Part shown: piece after piece, positions 1 to 12,285 of the stretch
How positions within the stretch are numbered: position 1 is the stretch's first letter
How the letters are laid out: each line of letters opens with the position of its first letter
Source: Phialocephala subalpina
Lineage: Eukaryota; Ascomycota; Leotiomycetes; Helotiales; Mollisiaceae
NCBI GenBank assembly: GCA_900073065.1
Contig: FJOG01000006.1
Coordinates: 164,937 to 228,936 of the forward strand
Direction of reading: 5' to 3'
DNA: 64,000 nt
Made by a program: the position numbers and the translations under genes
Notes under the pieces: model-generated
What the model was told of the DNA's origin: nothing
The model's input: the letters and a program-made list of their open reading frames with translations, nothing else
Databases searched by the model: none

Positions 1-2603
1 AAGTACGAAACCCTCTTGCAAGCTCCATCTCATCAGGGTTTGCGCCGCAGCCTTTCAATACTTTTTTGTGAAAATTTCGAAGACTTTCTCGTCCATCCCC
101 TCTCCTCGAACGAGGGGAGAATGGGCCTCAACGGCAGCTCGACGCTTCTGCAACCACTTGACGATGCCTGATCGTGCAAGCTAGGGGCTGGGGTTGGAAG
201 AGCCGGGACAGGAGGCAAATCGGGCAGTCCTGGCAGAGGTGGAAGAGCTTGCTCAGGATACTACTTCATACCTGCACCGAGTTGACCCATTCTCGGTTGG
301 CCCTCCCCGAGTTGCTCCTTGTGGACCAGAGGCATGCCCAAAGACTCCCAATGGTGGTCGTCTTTCTTCGTTGTGATGGCCCGTGGCGGGTACTTGATAT
401 GTCGCGGAACAGATCGAATTGGTCGTCCTCCTACGCGAAGTATAAGTAAAGGGGAAAAAGCGAAGAGCCGATCCGAGACTCCATACACGATGAAAGCAAG
501 CCCATTCCCTGCAAACGCAATGGTGCATGCAGCTTGCATAAGGCAAGACATTTTCTCAACCGTTGCTGACAAAGGGCCAACCGATCCTGACAACTCCATA
601 TTCTTAGGAAATCCTAACCACGATCCTTCTCAACATGTGCAGGTAGGCTTCCTGATCGCTTGTTGTTTAATAGTTGGCGAGGTTATCCACAGACCGTGGT
701 CATTCGAGGTACCCAGAACCGAGAGAGGAGATGAGAATTTTCGGGGTACGATTGCTCGCGCTGTCTTGCTGCAGTTCCATCTTCTGCTGGCAAGTCCTCT
801 TCAGTTGACCATATTTTCTGGACGTTGTAGACACGACTAGTCGATCGATGTGCCTCCGGGCAGCTCACAGTATCCCATGGGGTGCGACTCTCAAGCTTTG
901 GATTTAGGAAGTACTTGACCTTGTCTTGTCCATCCCACCTAGATTTGGCATATCATTCGAGATTTAAGCAAGAACTTGCCTTCGATTCCTCGTTGCTACA
1001 CCTTGGTTACTCCGCACTGTAATTCTTTCCCGGTATTTAGGATGTAAAGCAAGACATCGCTGGGATATCTGTACTAAAAGGAACATGAGATGCTCAAATT
1101 CCTCTCTGGCAGACAAGTAGACCATGGCTCTTCCACTTCTGGGAGATGTTCTCAACAAAGAAAAACTTTTAAGCAAGGTCAACATTCCCGGTGAAGGTCT
1201 TTCGAGGCTCTTGTTGATCACATTCCGTCGGCCTTCAACTTTCCGTACATCCGAGGGTCGCTGACGTCCAGAACGCTGAAGAAACTCCCTTCTGAGGAGC
1301 TGCATGCCTTTCGCTAGTTGTGCCGGAGAGTTAGGTCCTTCAATCTAATCTAAGTAGGGCCCAAGAAGTGAGAGCGATCATACAAGAGATACCACTCCAG
1401 ACCCGACCTCTTCATTCATCTCTCGCGGCGGTGCAATCTTAGGAAATCGTATTTTTACAATCAACATGATGCTCAGCAGCACCAGCTGGGAGAAGCAAAT
1501 GCCTCTGTCGGGCCCGGTACGCTCTTGACGTCCCTTGAAAATCTGCGAGGACGAAAAGCTTTCACGCCTGGTCGTACTCAAAACCACAGCAGGTCTCCAC
1601 ACGGATGCAATTGGTTATTTCTGCTCGGACTTCGGATGCAGCCAAACTCCGGTGTACGATGTGCAACAAAGGCCCGAAAGTTCTTTGTTGGAGGATTCTG
1701 GCGTCGAGATTGGGGGACTGTGCATAGAGACAGAGTTGTGGTCGGCCTTCGGAGCCCGAGGTGACGGTGGGAGCGATGAAGATGACAGGGATCCCCTCTC
1801 GAAGTGGGTCAAGGTTCCCCGCGAAAGGTTATGGATTGAGTTCTGACAGCAGCTTCACTCCGCGAAGATAAGCAGAACTGGACTGAAATCCTCCTTCACC
1901 TCTTCAAGAGTATTGCTACGCTTGGAAGTCGAGATATTCGCAAGAGACCAAGCACAAGAACAACCTCGTCGTCTGGATTGGATTATGAACACGAATCGAA
2001 GCACGAATACCATAGCAAGTCTTGTGACTCGCGATTTGGAGCCTACACCGAGCCTGAGTGCTGTAGTAGATATACGAGGCCAAAGATCAAGTCTTCAGAG
2101 CTCGACAGTGAGTTTATGTGCTGGTGAGCTGACGGGGGACTGCTATGATTGGTCTTTGTTCCATGGAGTTCAAACAGTCACTTCGCATCATCCACCAGTG
2201 CCTGAACAAGATGCCTGCTGGGCTCGTTCGAGCCGAGTCGAGTCGGAGACTACAAGATCTCGCCCCTCCCACTATGCATAGTGTCGACAGTCCCACGGCG
2301 GATCGGGAGCGTTGCACAGAGGCTGAATGGTGTCTATGGTCATCGAATTCTAGGAGGATTGTTTCTTCGAAGACTTGCAGCATATTCGTGGAATCAAAGC
2401 TCCCAATGATGAAGAATGCTCCCACCACCAATTAGTTCCTCAAGCTATATACCCACCGACTGTGGCTAGCCACGTTGGACACCTAGCCGAACGCCCAGGA
2501 GATGGTTGTCTACAGTTGTAGCAACGACCCATATTGCCACACCCGCTAAGTTGCAAGGTGTTAGTTCGTCTAGACAGCAGGTGTGTCGCCATCGAAGTCA
2601 GGT
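1..2603. other. No supportable gene
   Basis: Several short open frames lie on both strands, the longest about 170 codons. None shows a recognisable motif, consistent splice pairs or a credible domain. I see no transposase, reverse transcriptase, tRNA or rRNA. The stretch reads as intergenic or highly eroded accessory DNA. Confidence 0.4.
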
Positions 2604-2880
2604 TCAGAAAGAGTCGGTTATCATTAGGCAGCCATCCTTGGTGATGAGCAAGTTCTCCGGCTTGATGTCACGATGAGCAATTCCGAGGCCGTGAACATAG
2701 CCTAACCCTCGGATAAGCTGCTTGAAGATGCAGACTCGACTTGAATGATGCTCATCCTTAGGCAGATACTTGAGGCTAATCGGATTCAACAGGTCTCCTT
2801 CACTGCAGTACTGCATGACATGAGTCGTCCACTGTGCGTACACAGTTCAACAGTCTTGACGATATTCGGACGATAACCAT
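2604..2880 (-). pseudogene. Ser/Thr protein kinase catalytic fragment
   Basis: The reverse strand encodes a short piece of a protein-kinase catalytic domain. A segment of the form HVMQYCSEGDLL (hinge region) is followed by FKQLIRGLGYVHGLGIAHRD and then IKPENLLI, the HRDxKxxN catalytic loop with Asp and Asn intact. The fragment then runs to MITDSF and a stop where DFG would be expected. Just upstream, NIVKTVEL lies in another frame, so a frameshift sits near 2835. There is no Gly-rich loop, no VAVK lysine and no APE segment, so this cannot be a working kinase. The FKQLIRGLGYVHGLGIAHRD pattern resembles fungal HAL/SAT4-like kinases. Pseudogene status is clear; subfamily is a guess. Confidence 0.75.
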
Positions 2881-5800
2881 CAGGACGATGGCCATGGAAG
2901 TCGGAATCCGCTAAGGAGTGTGTCCTAGTGCCGTGTTGTTGACTGCCTGAGCCAGGAGAGCTGACCCCGGCGGATAGGGCTGGATCGTAGTCGTGTTCAC
3001 CGGGGCACCGTAGGCCGGGAGCATCTCCGTCGATGGAAGTGAGAGACCGTATCGATGCAAGATTCGTGCTCTACGTTTTGCACATCTCGGAGAGTTCGAC
3101 CAGATCTCGCGAGGACATGGTCTGGTGTGTGTGCGGCTATGGGTTCCTTGCTGATGGTTGAAATCTTTTGTGGACATCGATGCTAACCAACTGATAGTGT
3201 TTGATGAGGTCGAATGTCCCAAATGGAGCAGGGGGGCAAAGCCATGTTGTTTCTACTGCTGCCCCATTGGCATTTGGTAGCACTGCTCAACCTCGGTAGT
3301 TCGTGGCAATGAGCATCCATTTGACTCTTGTCCTTTACTTGTGTTGGTTGACGAGAACAAGAGCAAGTGTTTGACCAGAGCTTGTAGTCCAAAGCTCCAG
3401 GCTCACTGTTGAGGATATATATTTGCGACTCGACATCGATCCTTTGATTCTACGTGTGCGGTCTGACATCATGCTTGACTGGCCGGTACAGCAGAAGTCT
3501 ACGGTCTAGGGATCGAAGCTACCGCCATGCCGAGTACAAAGAAAGTCTAATACACAAGAATGTTAGCCTTGGTCTTGGTTCGGTGCTTGCATAACGGCAG
3601 CCTTCACTGGGCTGCTTCATTTCAAGCGATGCCCTAGTAGTGCTATGATCCTATGGGATAGGGTATACAGTAGCTTTCTTAACTCGTGCCCCTTTCCCAC
3701 CCTCGCATATCCACCCAAGAATGTAATGTCTCGTGCACAGCCTGTACGTACCGATTAGAGAACCGCAGGGAAAGTACGTTCCTAATCCCTCAATTGAAGG
3801 CGGCGATTTCTGCCTCAGGAGAACAAAAATCGGGAGGGATGTTGATGAACGCTGCCAGAAGTAGATGAACTCGCCAAGTCCTAATCTCTATCTGGATAAT
3901 TTCCGAGGTATAGAAGCATTCTGCATTCACCAGAAGACGCATCAGCGTAGCTGGCATCGCAATCAATGGTTGGATTGCTTCAAACGGCGACGGCATCAGC
4001 AACGGGACTGCAGCCCTTCCAGCGGTGTTTGTAGGGCACGATCGAGAGAGCTTGTGCTTGTTGCGGCGAGTTGATTTGAGGAAGGGTAAAGGGACTTTGG
4101 CAGCCCAACGAATACTATTCCCAAGGCCATGCGAAAGCTGGATTCAAGAATTGTGCCAGTCACAGCCACCACGGCAGAGTCGGATACTCTTACCTATGCA
4201 TGCCCCTCTTCCAACAGCTTGTCAGTATGTCCCATGGGAGCTGGTGCGGCAGCGATAGCGGCAGCAAAATAATTGTAGGAAGGCGGAGCAGGGTCGTTAC
4301 TGATTCTCATGTTGCTGATGGCGGCAGCAAGAACGTTCGGCAAAGCCCCATTCCGAATCGTCCGGAGAGGCTCTTTCCTCTCTTTCCGAGCGAAGAGGTC
4401 ATCGAACGGTGGAATGTTCCTTTTCTGTTTGTGAACATTAGCTTGGCTACGATTTTTGATATCGATTTGTGTCTGCTTTAAAAAGTAGATGCTTTAGGAG
4501 GCGTTCTTTTCTGATCGCAGAGTCTAGGATATGCTTACCAGAGTCAGGATCTCGATCTTCCTTTCCCAAATCTAGGGTATTGCCGAGCGCGCAGCCTATG
4601 AGCTCTTGATTGCAGGCATTCGTTGACTTGGACCCTCGCTCGGGTAGCAGAGACGCCGTCAAGAACCGGGACCATCATACCACAACGCAAAATTGGTAGC
4701 TCAAAATTTGATCTTGTTGATGAAAGGGGTGACAGGAGTTCGCTTTGTTGGATTTCAGAGAGCTGCAGCATATTTTTTTGAAATGGGGAGATCGTGTGAG
4801 CGATCCAACCAGTCTTGGCCTAGCTCGCCGAGAACACCCCCCGTCACTTCGACCCAAAGCCTTGAGAAGTCGGGTTGAAGTTCAATTCTGCACTTTATAA
4901 GACATAATTGATCCTTCTAGACGTGTTATTGCTTTGTTTGACTGGTTTACCTGGCATTGGGCATTACGATTGTTCATCCACCGTTTCTGCTATCAACAAA
5001 AGCTCAGCAACTATGAACTCCATCTTCACTCGTCCAACGCCTCAAATCCCGACAAGGCCCTCTCGGTGCATCCATCTACTGACTTCTAGGAGCACCTTAT
5101 GGGAGCTTCAAAAGTGCGTCCTTGATTCAACCTCGATACCAAATAGGCTGTCAGTCCTCGTGGAATAGTTGTTCAACTGCCTGACTGTGCATTGGACCTC
5201 CCACCAGTTGGATACCTCAGCCCTCCTTCATTCTCCTTCCCCCTTGCGGACTTCGATACTGTTGACCTGTGGACTTCAAGCCTTCGAGCCCTATTCTGTT
5301 TGGTCTTAGATTCTAAGGAGAAGTAATATTCATTCCATTTGACACGTGACGTGATGCGCCACGATTTTGAGCTCCGTGTCATGTAATCTACAAGTCATGT
5401 ACTCCTTTCACTACTTTTCCTTCTTAAAACCTGTGTATCGGGTTCAATATCTTTCCTGGTATCACCATGTTGTTCTAGAGGTCTCGGAACTTGGACCGAA
5501 TCTTCTCATCCTCGCGGACTAGTTTCTCCAACTTCCTTCCTGCCGTCTTAGCTTCTTCCTCCTCCTTTTTATTCAACTTCATCTCTTTATGTTCTTCGAA
5601 TTGGTCATTCTTTCTGACTCGCTCACTGTGAACTTCAATTTCTACTGTCGCTAAAGGATTTGTATTAAGGAAAGGCCATGGAGTCGTCCTGCATCTTCTC
5701 CGGTCTTCCCCTCTCTCCTTGTCTCGACAAGAAGAAAAGCTGCGGAAATCTTCGTCTGCTGTCAACACTGGCCCCTCCATTCCTTGGAGATCGGCGAAAC

Positions 5801-6255
5801 AGCGAAAGTGATTCGTCCCATGACCCCCATCTCTTGCTTTCGAAGTCCCGCAAATGCACTTTGAAAGACTGCCCTCAGCACATATACAACACCAGGTAAG
5901 TTATCGGTCCCAAGGAAACTCTCTGCAACTTTACTAATATGCTCTAGTCAAGACCAACTTACTTAGAGCATCGACTACCGCCCCCCGCCCCCAAGTTTCC
6001 CGCATTCGACGCCTTTGAAGATGGCAAAAGTTTCGCAAAGCCCTGGCATCAGCTTGGAACGATGATGAATGGTATGAGATGCTACGAGGTCTGGGCATCA
6101 TTCTGTGGGTAAAAGATCGTATTGTTAAGTCTAGAGAGCTAGCTAGGGAGGAGAGTGAGGATATAAGAGTCTGCGAGATTACCCCTGAACTATACTCCAT
6201 ATGGAATGAGAGTTTGACCCACTACACGTGACCAGCAACTGACAAATGGCATGTC
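2881..6255. other. Gene-poor stretch
   Basis: No complete gene is supportable. A reverse-strand frame at 5475-5780 ends in a Lys/Glu-rich, possibly coiled-coil segment but has no recognised domain. Between about 6012 and 6230 a forward frame in phase with the next gene is open and protein-like, with WNDDEWYEMLRGLGIILWV at about 6050-6110. It runs into a TGA at about 6231 and could be an eroded 5' exon of the SprT-like gene that follows. Confidence 0.35.
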
Positions 6256-7166
6256 ATGGCCCATCCATACGACGAGGTTGGCGGCCGAATACTATCTGGG
6301 ATCTCGAAGGTGATGGAAAATCCGAACGTGAAACCTTTGACGGATCCCTGGCATGCGGAGGATGTTCGGAATCTCGACAAAGTCCTTACGAGATCTCGCA
6401 GACCGAAGCAACCCCAGATCTTGGAACTCTACTTCGACTATTTCAACAGAATTTTCTTCTTCAATGCCCTGACCAAGAAACACTGCTCACTTCGCATCGT
6501 CCTAGCTTGTGGAGAGGAAAAAACGGAATGGTTGCAAGAACATCCCTACAAGAAGGCCAGCTGTGAAAATCCACAAAATGGTGCGTTGATATCAAAGCCA
6601 GGAGAGTACTCTTCCACGCCTGACGACATCCATGTTACCATTCGGATCTACGAGCTCAAGCGAATAACAAGGAAGGAGGGATTGTGCTCTTACATCGCCA
6701 GTCTGTTGCATGAATTGCTCCATGCTATGTTCGCACCTTTCCCCTGCAAATGCCAGAAATGCTTCTTTCCAGGGCTGGTTCGTGATGGGAAGACTGGTCA
6801 TGGAATCCCCTGGCTCAGAGCTGCCAAGGAAATAGAGCTCTTCCGTAGAAAGGAACTCAGTATGTTCGATTTCTGCCTCAGTCGCACTACTCGGCATACG
6901 AGCTATTCAAGAGCCAAAAGTCGATCCACGAGCTTCTTGGTTTGAAGGAGTTGGACTTGGACAAGAACTTTCTCCAGGAAGAGCTTGCGCAGATTAAAAT
7001 GACTGAGACACCTCCTCGTACTTCCACGAGAGTGCATCATGATGCAGGTGAAGAGGTAGGTGGTCAAGAGGATGTTGAAATGGATGTCGAGGAGGGATCC
7101 ACGAGGGTTAATTTGTCCGAGGAGGAGTCATATCCTGAGATTGTCAGCTATGAAACGATTGGATGA
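6256..7166 (+). CDS. SprT-like zinc metalloprotease-related protein (copy 1)
   Basis: The frame from ATG 6256 encodes a protein with the SprT-like layout. It has an aromatic helix (YFDYFNRIFFFNAL), then C-x-L-R-I-V, a zinc-binding HELLH inside SLLHELLHAM (His-Glu-x-x-His), a Cys pair in CKCQKC, and GKTGHGIPW, the downstream GHG-x-x-W segment. SprT/Spartan-family proteins are zinc proteases; the cellular role of this fungal branch is unknown. The first frame ends at 6945 with an unconvincing tail. A protein-like continuation (SHYSAYELFKSQKSIHELL, then an acidic tail) lies in the +1-shifted frame to 7166. The switch falls at 6855-6862, next to a GTATGT donor-like sequence at 6860. Either a short intron or a one-base deletion explains it. 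The gene is convergent with copy 2. Confidence 0.65.
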
Positions 7167-7561
7167 ATGGAATTCTTGTTACACAATTCAGGAGTGCTAT
7201 AGGTAAAGAAATCGATCAAGAATGTGTCCATGGATCTGTTTTTGAACCCTTTCGGGAGAAGTGATGCCAAATTTCGCACTTCTCTTGGCATGGCTTGCTC
7301 TTCTGTCTTCGAATGACAGGTCCTGGTCTCTTTTCAAGAATTTTTTGTCTAAAAAGGTGTAGATTGGGTTTAATGACCTTGGTGGATCATGTTTTGTAAC
7401 TTTTGATTCCCCTAACTTCAATCAAATTTCCAAGCGAACGAGTGGCGATTTCTAGCGTCAGCCCAAAAACTCCCACGCGACCACAACATCTAACAAAAGA
7501 AACTTCAAGTCTATTCCTGAATCTCCCTCTCTCATTCCTTTCAGTTTCTAGCTGAGCACAA
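7167..7561. other. Convergent intergenic spacer
   Basis: This is the spacer between the 3' ends of two SprT-like genes. No further gene or recognised terminator signature is visible. Confidence 0.5.
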
Positions 7562-8563
7562 TCAATCGCCATAGTATGCATCGTCTTCGTCAGAGGACTC
7601 GCTTGATTCTTCGTCAGACTCGTCATCACCTGAGTGTTGATAATCAAATCCTTCTTCAGAAGAAGAACTTTCGAATCTGTCGCTATCATCCTCACTACCA
7701 GTCAAACAATTTTGACTAGCATTTCTCAGATCATCCACTGCTTCTTTCACCTCATCCAAGCCAAGACCCCTGCGATCAACGTTGTCAAGTTCTGCGCCAG
7801 TCGAGTGCCACTCCTCGGCCATGGCAGTAAGGATTCCGAGGTCAACTTCAAGACAAAGTCTCTCCTTTACAAAATCTTCCAGTTCAGTTGTCATCGCGTG
7901 CCATGTGATGCCGTGTCCATGCTGACCTTCGGCCTCGAAGTCGCGCTCGTATCGATTGCAGTAGCAGGTGTGGATGATGATGAATGCGTGAACCATCTCG
8001 TGTAGTAGAGTCTCGATGTAGCTCCGAAGACGGTGCTCTGGATCGCCAAGGAAATCCGGCTGGTAAATCGTGATTGCTGCGAAAGCGTCGCTGCGCTCTC
8101 TCTTGTTAGGGCGGCATTCCGAAGTTTTCCCCTCAGGACCATCGGATTGCTGGTTCTCCAACCATTCTGGGTCTCTGTTTCCATATTCGTCGTACCGGGA
8201 GACCATTCGAAGACTGCATCGATCCTCTGTCAATGTGTTGAAGAAGAACATGTCATTGAAGTTGTTGAAATATTCTTGTAGAAGACCTTCATCCTCTGGA
8301 GAAAAATCATCGGTCTTCGAGTCGAGATCGGAAAGCCCCGCTTCATGGAACTGCTCGATATCGTACTCGTCTATGTAATGGAAGTTATCCAGAAACTTGG
8401 TTTCCACCTCATCATGATCATGAGCGAATCGAACCCAAGTATTGGCGTTTCTGTTGCGTTCAGGAATCAAGAAGCATCGAGACATCTCGTCAGTAAGCGA
8501 GGCGGGGAGCAAACCGCAAAGGGTTTGGTATGCACTGTGTGAGAAACGGAAGGACGAATCCAA
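7562..8563 (-). CDS. SprT-like zinc metalloprotease-related protein (copy 2)
   Basis: Uninterrupted 333-residue frame. The central part carries the same ordered motifs as the neighbouring copy. These are an aromatic segment EYFNNFNDMFFFNTL, C-S-L-R-M-V, the HExxH zinc site in TLLHEMVHAF, a Cys pair in TCYC, and QHGHGITWH with the third zinc-ligand candidate. Residues from about 285 to the end form an acidic Ser/Glu/Asp-rich tail, probably disordered. This is the only intact copy of the four in the window. Related SprT/Spartan proteases cut DNA-bound proteins, but this branch lacks recognisable SHP, PIP or UBZ motifs, so the substrate is not predictable. The start at 8563 is the first ATG and leaves a plausible N-terminus. 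Confidence 0.8.
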   Translation of the reverse strand: MDSSFRFSHSAYQTLCGLLPASLTDEMSRCFLIPERNRNANTWVRFAHDHDEVETKFLDNFHYIDEYDIEQFHEAGLSDLDSKTDDFSPEDEGLLQEYFNNFNDMFFFNTLTEDRCSLRMVSRYDEYGNRDPEWLENQQSDGPEGKTSECRPNKRERSDAFAAITIYQPDFLGDPEHRLRSYIETLLHEMVHAFIIIHTCYCNRYERDFEAEGQHGHGITWHAMTTELEDFVKERLCLEVDLGILTAMAEEWHSTGAELDNVDRRGLGLDEVKEAVDDLRNASQNCLTGSEDDSDRFESSSSEEGFDYQHSGDDESDEESSESSDEDDAYYGD

Positions 8564-9807
8564 TGTACTGAAGTAGTTTGAATAATATCCAATGGAGAAT
8601 GTAGCCTGGACATAGAGCTACATGAATTACTTATATAGAAAGGGTGCTAGAAGCCCCAAACAAGAATCTTTCATTACGAGAGCGGAGCTAGAAATTGAAA
8701 GTCTACCAATAAGTGAACACCCGAAATATACCCAAGACAGGAGCTCGATGGTGAGGACATCTTAGATGAAAGAAGTTACATCGTGTGGTCAGGATTTGGA
8801 CTATTTTTCTAGAAGCAAGCAGGCACGAAACATCGAAATAGGGAAGTTGAAGGAAGCATCCTCGGGTCTGTGCCTTCTCAAAATTGCGAGTCTGCAACGC
8901 ATGTAACAAAGAGAAGAAAGGACAGGAACAAGAACATGCCTCACTATCAGGATTTAAGGACTAGGATGATACATGGTGAGGCGAACAAGAGAAAGGAACA
9001 ATGGTCTGGATTCGCAGGTTCGAGAACACAGGCGGTGACTGAAACCGCAAGGTGCGTTGAGAATCAACATCATTCAACTGTGCACAACAGCTTCACGAGG
9101 TCTCTCTCGACAAATTAAGACTATCAAAGCTCGTCAACATGCAAATGCTGAATAGTTCCGTTTTGAAAGCTCTTCAAAGGGATTGCGACTTGCATCTTCC
9201 TTCGAGAATGCTTCAGTGAGGGGTGTCTTGCGACACGAGCTACCTGCGACTAAATTTTGCAGTAATACTTCCGCCAAGGAATAAATGAGGATTTCGGGAA
9301 TCGTTGGACTGGAGACTGCCCATACATGACGCTAATTTTCTGCGTTACAATTTTTGAAGTTCGAGGGGGAGGATGGAAGGCGCAAGGAGGATCGGGACTA
9401 GCGTATTCTCCCAGGAAGGAAAGGGGTAAATAAATATTGCACTGGCAAAACAGGGAGTCTCGATTGAACAATAAACAGGAGTTCATACCCCTCCAGGACA
9501 ACAAATCCATCGACGGCTCTCATCAAGGGAAACCTTTGGGGGACTCGAAAGACTCAAGAAAGGGACGAACATTGAGAGTCACGTGCAGAGTGCGCAGAAC
9601 ATCGAAAGCAGGAATATAGGCGTTCAAATTTTGCTCATAGCGTCGTAGAAGTCAGATAATTATAGCTATAGTAAGGACTGTAATATAAATCGAACAAAAA
9701 ACACAGAAGTTGAATTAAAAGTGCTCACCATAAGATCACCCAAGCATTTCTCCCTCCTATCCCCTAATTTTTCCAAAATTCACCCAAACTCCAAATCCAA
9801 ACACATT
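8564..9807. other. Intergenic region
   Basis: No coding frame with recognisable content. Short frames of 60-90 codons occur on both strands. The right part is the 3' flank of the TEA-domain gene. Confidence 0.45.
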
Positions 9808-12285
9808 TCACTTCAACCTCTCCAATTGACTATAATCAAACCCATCATCCGGATGATTCCACTCTTCAACCCCCACCTTCGGTGTCTGCGTCGTCGCATT
9901 CCCATTCGTATCTATCTCCTGCAACGGTTCTGTCCCAAGATCATGAAGCTGAGGTGAATGAACATCGCCATTCGGATGACTATCAATCCACGGCAAAAGT
10001 TTCTGCTCAATACTCTGCTCAATATAATTCGCATGCCTACTCGAACTTGGCTCCACATATACCAAATGTTTTCCTGGACTAGTATGCTCCGTGAATGTCA
10101 AATGTTTACTTGGACTAGAGGCTTCCGTCCATTCATGCTTTGAGTTTGTGTCGTCGGCCCAGTTCATATGTTTGGGATCGGGAAGATCGGGCCAAGTGTG
10201 ATGTTTGGAGTCGTCCCAACCTACGGCTGGTGTGGACGAGGGGACATTGTAGTTCGCCCATGTGGGATCGGCGTCGAAGTTCTCTGTTGTGGGGAGTTGC
10301 CAGGATGAAGCGTCTTGGTTGTAATCCGCCATGTTGACGTTGGAGAGGAAATGATCGATATTTGCAGCGGCCGCGGCGTCGTGATCTACGAGCGTAGCCT
10401 CACTATCGACCGTTGAATTCGAAACAAAACTCAGGTTCTCGACAGGGAGGTCGTAGCCTGGTGCTGAGAAGGGATACCCGGATGATGCGCCAAAGGGAGG
10501 CTGGAGACCGGCTGTTTGGGGTGGGGTTGCGAGCCCTTGGACAAAGGGGTCGAGCATATTGGATTGTTGGAGGTGGAGGGGTGCTTCAGCCCAGGCGTTG
10601 AAGTTTTCGTTCATGGCGGAGGATACGAGATGGGAGGGGTGCGGTGATGGTGACATGCACATTCGTCGCGCGGGTGGAGGTTCGAGATATCGCCAATTTG
10701 TGCCGTTTCCTTCTCCTTCTCGCGTTTGGTGGAAAGTCCAGATTATTACTGCGCGGCGGATGAATGGCATGCCGGGTCCTGCTGCGGATTGAACTTCTTG
10801 ATACATTGCTACTTGCTCTACGAAGTCACAAGCTGGTCTTACTAGAGGTTCTGAAGTCGATCCATAAGTCTGTAGATTTCGCTGCTGTTCCTCGTACTGC
10901 GACTGAATGCCCACTAGGCAGCTGAATGCGTGAGCCCAGTGAAAGATTGGAAAGGAAGCCTTGATCCGGGTCTCTGCATCCGACACAGATATAATATCGA
11001 CAGGTTGTGCTTCGTTCTCTAGGCGCTCATCCGTGATGGGATCCCGATATAGTTCTGGTGGCTTGTGAAGAGTCGTGACCATTCGCCATGAACAGTGAGG
11101 AGGTTGTTTCCCAGGAATCGACAAGATAGATTGACTGACGAGTTCAGAACCTGGAGGAGGTTCAGCCGCTAAAAGGTTGAGGGCAGCGCTCATATGAATT
11201 ATTTCGCAGTTGTTCAACTCGCTAGTCGTGTCAAGTTGATGTAGACGAGGGAACTTTTGCCGCCATCCGATGACAGACTCTAGGCTGTCCCGATGCTTTT
11301 CGACGAGAGAGAGATTGGTAAACCTATGTGCTACTGCGCCGTCGTCGTTGTTATCTCCTTCACGGAAGTTTGAGATAGTCGACATCAAGAGCCAGAAGAG
11401 GACCGGTCGAACTGGGCTATGGTTGATTGATATCATGTGGTTGATATTGTCGTACTGATCATACCTTTTGTTTGGGAGGCGCCCCTCGGAGAGAGCTTTC
11501 AAGCATGGATCATTCTTGAACGAGTCCTCGAATCCGTTCTTTGGACCTTTCTTAGGTGGAAACAGGCGAGGGACTGTATTCTGTCAGCCTATCTCTTGCT
11601 GGTCAGGACGGAGAACTTACATGCAGGATGATCTCGAAGGAAACCCTTGAGAACCTGGATGTGACTGGATACTTGCTTTCGAGTTCGCATCATGCCAATA
11701 TCAGGATGAGCTCCCATTGGCAGACTTTGCAGGTACGCGATCCACAAGTACTCTTTAATCAACTCATTCCTACCATGTGGCTTGCCTTTGAAAGAATATT
11801 TACGCCTGCCCATGGGAGGTATCTCGACAAGAGCTACAGAGGCAGTTAATATTGAAAGCAGGAATCGGAGAAGTGTACTTACCATCGAGGAAAGCAATCT
11901 CCAGAATCTCTGGCCATTTCAGGTCATCAGGGTTGCCGTCTCGGTTCTGGCGTGCCCGATATGCTTGATACTGTGGTGAGTCGACGATAGGATTCCGACT
12001 AAACCTCATGTGGCGTCGTTTTCGAGTATTCTGACGACGCAATTCCAGGGTATTTGCTATTGGCTGTCGTGCAGGTTGTGATGGCACTGTGGGAATAGAA
12101 TACATGGGCCTGTCCAGCCTTGATGGGTATCCTTTGCTATCATGACCGTGGCTTATGGAAGCCAGAGTGTGAAGCCGGGTGTTGCCCGTTGAGTCAGCAA
12201 GAGGTTGTCTGTCCCTGGGGACGGAGTCGTCCAGCGTTGGCAGAGGTGGGTAATTAGATGGCAAAATATGTCGGCGAGATTCCAT
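9808..12285 (-). CDS. abaA: TEA/ATTS-domain transcription factor, AbaA-like
   Basis: Three exons, 12285-11883, 11833-11621 and 11573-9808, give 793 residues with matching phases and introns of 49 and 47 nt. Residues about 125-205 form a TEA/ATTS DNA-binding domain. It begins [12 protein letters not shown], continues [20 protein letters not shown] and [19 protein letters not shown], and ends in [14 protein letters not shown], the recognition helix. A basic stretch before it may aid nuclear import. The C-terminal half is Ser/Pro/Asp-rich and looks like an activation region, with repeated SSPSKH/TSPGKH-like units. TEA-domain proteins of moulds include AbaA, which controls late conidiophore genes in Aspergillus. 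Orthology is inferred because this is normally the single TEA gene in such genomes. The domain assignment is firm, the symbol less so. Confidence 0.85.

Noticed and set aside
319..840. 173-codon forward frame
   Set aside because: No domain, no splice partner and an equally long reverse frame in the same place; chance frame more likely.
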